Origin: Flavobacterium sp. KACC 22761
Lineage (GTDB): Bacteria > Bacteroidota > Bacteroidia > Flavobacteriales > Flavobacteriaceae
Assembly: GCF_034058155.1 (NCBI RefSeq)
Contig: NZ_CP139148.1
Location: 1,550,001 to 1,614,000, forward strand
Direction: 5' to 3'
Length of the DNA stretch: 64,000 bases
Shown: positions 61,582 to 64,000 of the stretch, piece after piece
How the letters are laid out: each line of letters starts with the position of its first letter
Numbering within the stretch: the stretch's first letter is position 1
Notes under the pieces: model-generated
What the model saw: only the letters and a program-made list of their open reading frames with translations
Database searches by the model: none
What the model was told of the DNA's origin: nothing
Position numbers and translations under genes: made by a program

Positions 61582-62598
61582 ATGAAAATAATAGTTCCAA
61601 TGGCGGGCCGTGGCTCGAGACTTAGACCACATACTTTAACAGTTCCAAAACCATTAATTCCGATTGCAGGAAAATCTATCGTTCACCGTTTGGTGGAGGA
61701 TATTGCAAAAATTTTAAAGGAACCAATTGAAGAAGTTGCGTTTATATTAGGCGATGAAGCTTTCTTTGGCGAAGATGTTGTAACAAGTTTAGAGGATTTG
61801 GCAAAAGGTCTTGGAGCAAAAGCGTCTATTTATCGTCAAGATTTGCCTTTAGGAACTGGCCACGCCATTATGTGTGCGAAAGAATCATTATCAGGTCCTG
61901 CAGTTATCGCTTACGCGGATACTTTGATCAGAGCTGATTTTGAATTGGATCCTTCGGCAGATGCTGTAATTTGGGTAAAACAAGTAGAACAGCCAGAAGC
62001 TTTTGGAGTGGTAAAATTAAATTCAAATAATGAAATTATAGAATTGGTTGAGAAACCAAAAGATTTTGTAAGCGATTTAGCAGTTATTGGGATTTATTAT
62101 TTCAAGGAAGTTGGCGAATTGAAAAAAGAACTTCAAGGCGTTTTAGACAATAATATCCAAAATGGTGGCGAATACCAAATCAATGACGGAATTAAAGCCA
62201 TGATGGCAAACGGAAAAATTTTTAAAACCGGAAGCGTTGACGAATGGATGGATTGTGGAAATAAAGACGTGACTGTCGAAACGAACAGCAGAATGCTTGG
62301 ATTTTTGCATAACGACGGAGAGCATTTAGTAGATTATAATGTAACATTAGAAAATGCTACAATTATTCCGCCATGTTACATTGGAGAAAATGTTGTCTTG
62401 AAAAATACAACTGTAGGACCAAATGTTTCAATAGGAAAAGGTTGCCGCGTTGCAGACAGTTCTATTAAAAATAGCTTAATACAAACCTATTCTCAAATAA
62501 AAAACGCTAACTTAGACAATGCGATGATTGGAAATCACGTTAGTTATGATGGTAAATTCACCAGCATTAGCATAGGAGATTACTCCGTTTTAGAATAA
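61582..62598 (+). CDS. Sugar-phosphate nucleotidyltransferase
   Basis: 338 aa. PMAGRGSRLRPHTLTVPKPLIPIAGKSIV at the N-terminus (GxGxRLxPxT...PKPLxPV/I), DLPLGTGHAI, VEKPKDFVSD and a C-terminal left-handed beta-helix (INNAKI-like TVGPNVSIGKGCRVADSSI). A glucose-1-phosphate thymidylyl/uridylyltransferase-like enzyme that makes an NDP-sugar for envelope polysaccharides. Confidence 0.9.
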   Translation: MKIIVPMAGRGSRLRPHTLTVPKPLIPIAGKSIVHRLVEDIAKILKEPIEEVAFILGDEAFFGEDVVTSLEDLAKGLGAKASIYRQDLPLGTGHAIMCAKESLSGPAVIAYADTLIRADFELDPSADAVIWVKQVEQPEAFGVVKLNSNNEIIELVEKPKDFVSDLAVIGIYYFKEVGELKKELQGVLDNNIQNGGEYQINDGIKAMMANGKIFKTGSVDEWMDCGNKDVTVETNSRMLGFLHNDGEHLVDYNVTLENATIIPPCYIGENVVLKNTTVGPNVSIGKGCRVADSSIKNSLIQTYSQIKNANLDNAMIGNHVSYDGKFTSISIGDYSVLE

Positions 62599-62648
62599 AA
62601 AAAGTTTCAGCGGATTCTTTTTGATTTAAAATATAAATTGTTAAAAGA

Positions 62649-63998
62649 ATGAAAAAAGGCATTTTTGTAATTTTATTTCTTGTTTTGCTTGGCAATTCAA
62701 ACTCGGTTTTGGCACAAACAGAACCAGAAGATATTGCTATGGTGCCAGATGAATATCAGGATGCTTTTTATGAATCTTTGAAACAAAAAGGAATCGAAAA
62801 TTATGATAAAGCCATCGTATCATTAGAAAAATGTATAAAGCTAAAACCTAATGATGCTGTTGCTTATTTTGAATTGGGGAAAAATTATTTTTCTTTGAAA
62901 GATTATCAAAGCGCAAATACAGCCTTTGAAAAAGCGACACAATTAGACCCAAAAAACAAATGGTATTGGCTTGGAATTTATGACGTAAGTTATGAAACCA
63001 AGAATTATCCGTTGGCAATAGAAACGATTCAGAAAATTATTGTTTTTGATGAAGAATACAAAGATGATTTGATTTCGCTATACATGCTTACCAATCAGTT
63101 TGATAAAGCATTGGCTACGATTAACGAGATGAATGATAAATTCGGAAAATCGGAAGATCGTGATCGTTACAAAATGCAGATTTTGTCACAAGGAAAATAT
63201 CAAAATGCAGAGATTTCGAGTTTGATTGATCAGATAAAAAAGAATCCAAAGGAAGAATCGAACTATCTTGATTTGATTATTTTATATTCAAAATCAGATG
63301 ACAATGACAAAGCTTTAGAAGTTGCAACAAAGTTGGCAAAAGAAGTTCCAAGTTCTGAATGGGCGCAGGTAAGTTTGTTCAAAACCTATTTGGATGCCAA
63401 CCAAGCAGACAAAGCAATTAAATCAATGAACATTATTTTGGCAAGTCCAAAAATTGATTCAAAAATCAAACACAGAACTTTGAATGAATTTTTGATTTAT
63501 ACCAATAAAAATCCGCAATACGCTCCAGATTTAGAGAAAGCGATTTCGTATTTTGATAATGATCCAAATGTTGACGTTGCCAAAGAAATAGGAAAATTTT
63601 ATCACAGTAAAGGTCAATATGAAAATGCGATTAAGTATTATGAAAAAGATTTAAAAGCACATTCAGATACTGATCGTGAAACCAATTTGCTATTGCTCGA
63701 AGCATACACAAAGGCAAAACAATTTGAGCCAATGACCAAAAGAGCCATGAATATGATTGAAGTTTATCCGAGTCAGCCACAATTTTATTATTATGCTGGA
63801 CTGGGAAACAATCAGTTAAAACAATTTAAAAACGCAAAAACCGTTTTAGAAATGGGGCTTGATTATGTGGTCGATGATAAAACGTTGGAATCAAATTTTA
63901 ATATTCAATTAGGAGAGGCTTACAATGGTCTGGGAGACGCCAAGAAAAAAGAGGAATACTTTTTGAAAGCGAATGAGTTATTAAAACAAAAGAAGTAA
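62649..63998 (+). CDS. TPR-repeat secreted protein
   Basis: 449 aa. Signal peptide (MKKGIFVILFLVLLGNSNSVLAQ), then about ten tetratricopeptide-like repeats (SLEKCIKLKPNDAVAYFELGKNYFSLKDYQSANTAFEKATQLDPKNKWYWLGIYDVSYETKNYPLAIETIQKII). Exported scaffold or chaperone of unknown partner. Complete; the stop lies 2 bp before the window end. Confidence 0.85.
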   Translation: MKKGIFVILFLVLLGNSNSVLAQTEPEDIAMVPDEYQDAFYESLKQKGIENYDKAIVSLEKCIKLKPNDAVAYFELGKNYFSLKDYQSANTAFEKATQLDPKNKWYWLGIYDVSYETKNYPLAIETIQKIIVFDEEYKDDLISLYMLTNQFDKALATINEMNDKFGKSEDRDRYKMQILSQGKYQNAEISSLIDQIKKNPKEESNYLDLIILYSKSDDNDKALEVATKLAKEVPSSEWAQVSLFKTYLDANQADKAIKSMNIILASPKIDSKIKHRTLNEFLIYTNKNPQYAPDLEKAISYFDNDPNVDVAKEIGKFYHSKGQYENAIKYYEKDLKAHSDTDRETNLLLLEAYTKAKQFEPMTKRAMNMIEVYPSQPQFYYYAGLGNNQLKQFKNAKTVLEMGLDYVVDDKTLESNFNIQLGEAYNGLGDAKKKEEYFLKANELLKQKK

Positions 63999-64000
63999 AA

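Noticed and set aside
1..64000. CRISPR arrays or cas genes
   Set aside because: No regularly spaced identical repeats with unique spacers and no Cas-like protein were seen. The palindrome clusters lack spacer regularity.

Overview
The window is chromosomal DNA of a Flavobacterium-type bacterium (Bacteroidota, close to F. johnsoniae). The signs are very low GC, promoters of the Bacteroidetes form (TTTG, about 17-18 nt, TAnnTTTG) instead of E. coli -35/-10 boxes, little Shine-Dalgarno signal, several TTG starts, families restricted to Flavobacteriia (DUF6327, DUF6341, DUF6427, DUF6909, DUF5687, GIN domain), the gliding/type IX secretion lipoprotein SprE, and an F-type ATP synthase operon that lacks beta and epsilon.

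Left part (1-20.1 kb), mostly minus strand: start of a methyltransferase, a GNAT acetyltransferase, mnmG, a dense cluster of ParB-binding parS palindromes, ybeY (whose last codons are themselves a parS site), a giant DUF4175 membrane/coiled-coil protein, gltX, an SPFH protein, a YtxH/holin-like/DUF6327 envelope cluster, an 0.8-kb AT-rich gap, glnS with a long C-terminal extension, a small toxin-antitoxin pair abutting folB, tRNA-Cys followed by a solo IS200-type tnpA and three copies of the tRNA tail, two families of palindromic repeats, a LysE-type exporter, a GIN-domain protein and rnr.

At about 20.4-21.2 kb an 0.8-kb, very AT-rich gene-free stretch carries a cluster of TTATCAACA-like DnaA-box candidates. 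To its left genes run mainly on minus, to its right mainly on plus, and the parS cluster lies 17 kb away. I read it as a candidate replication origin (oriC). This is inference.

Right part (21.2-64 kb), mostly plus strand: rpiB, tex, tatA (too short for usual ORF cutoffs), a truncated M23-peptidase-like membrane protein, a GH3 enzyme, a RAYT transposase whose own gene contains a 28-bp REP-like palindrome, DUF6909, then an O-antigen/exopolysaccharide locus (29.2-40 kb: Wzz, flippase, polymerase/ligase, glycosyltransferases, UDP-xylose-synthase-like enzyme, CapK-like enzyme). Inside that locus lie an ORF6N gene and a cluster of 27-nt palindromes, one of which sits in the ORF6N coding sequence. 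Next come purD, upp, a GT9 glycosyltransferase, a PaaE-like reductase, a DUF5687 permease with its ABC ATPase, sprE, a bactofilin, atpZ and atpBEFHAG. The window ends with a GNAT protein, a second flippase, dut, a sugar-nucleotidyltransferase and a TPR protein.

The observations most worth following are: (1) the parS cluster plus candidate oriC; (2) the 27-nt palindrome family tied to an ORF6N gene; (3) the RAYT gene with matching palindromes inside and after it; (4) the tRNA-Cys tail/IS200 array.
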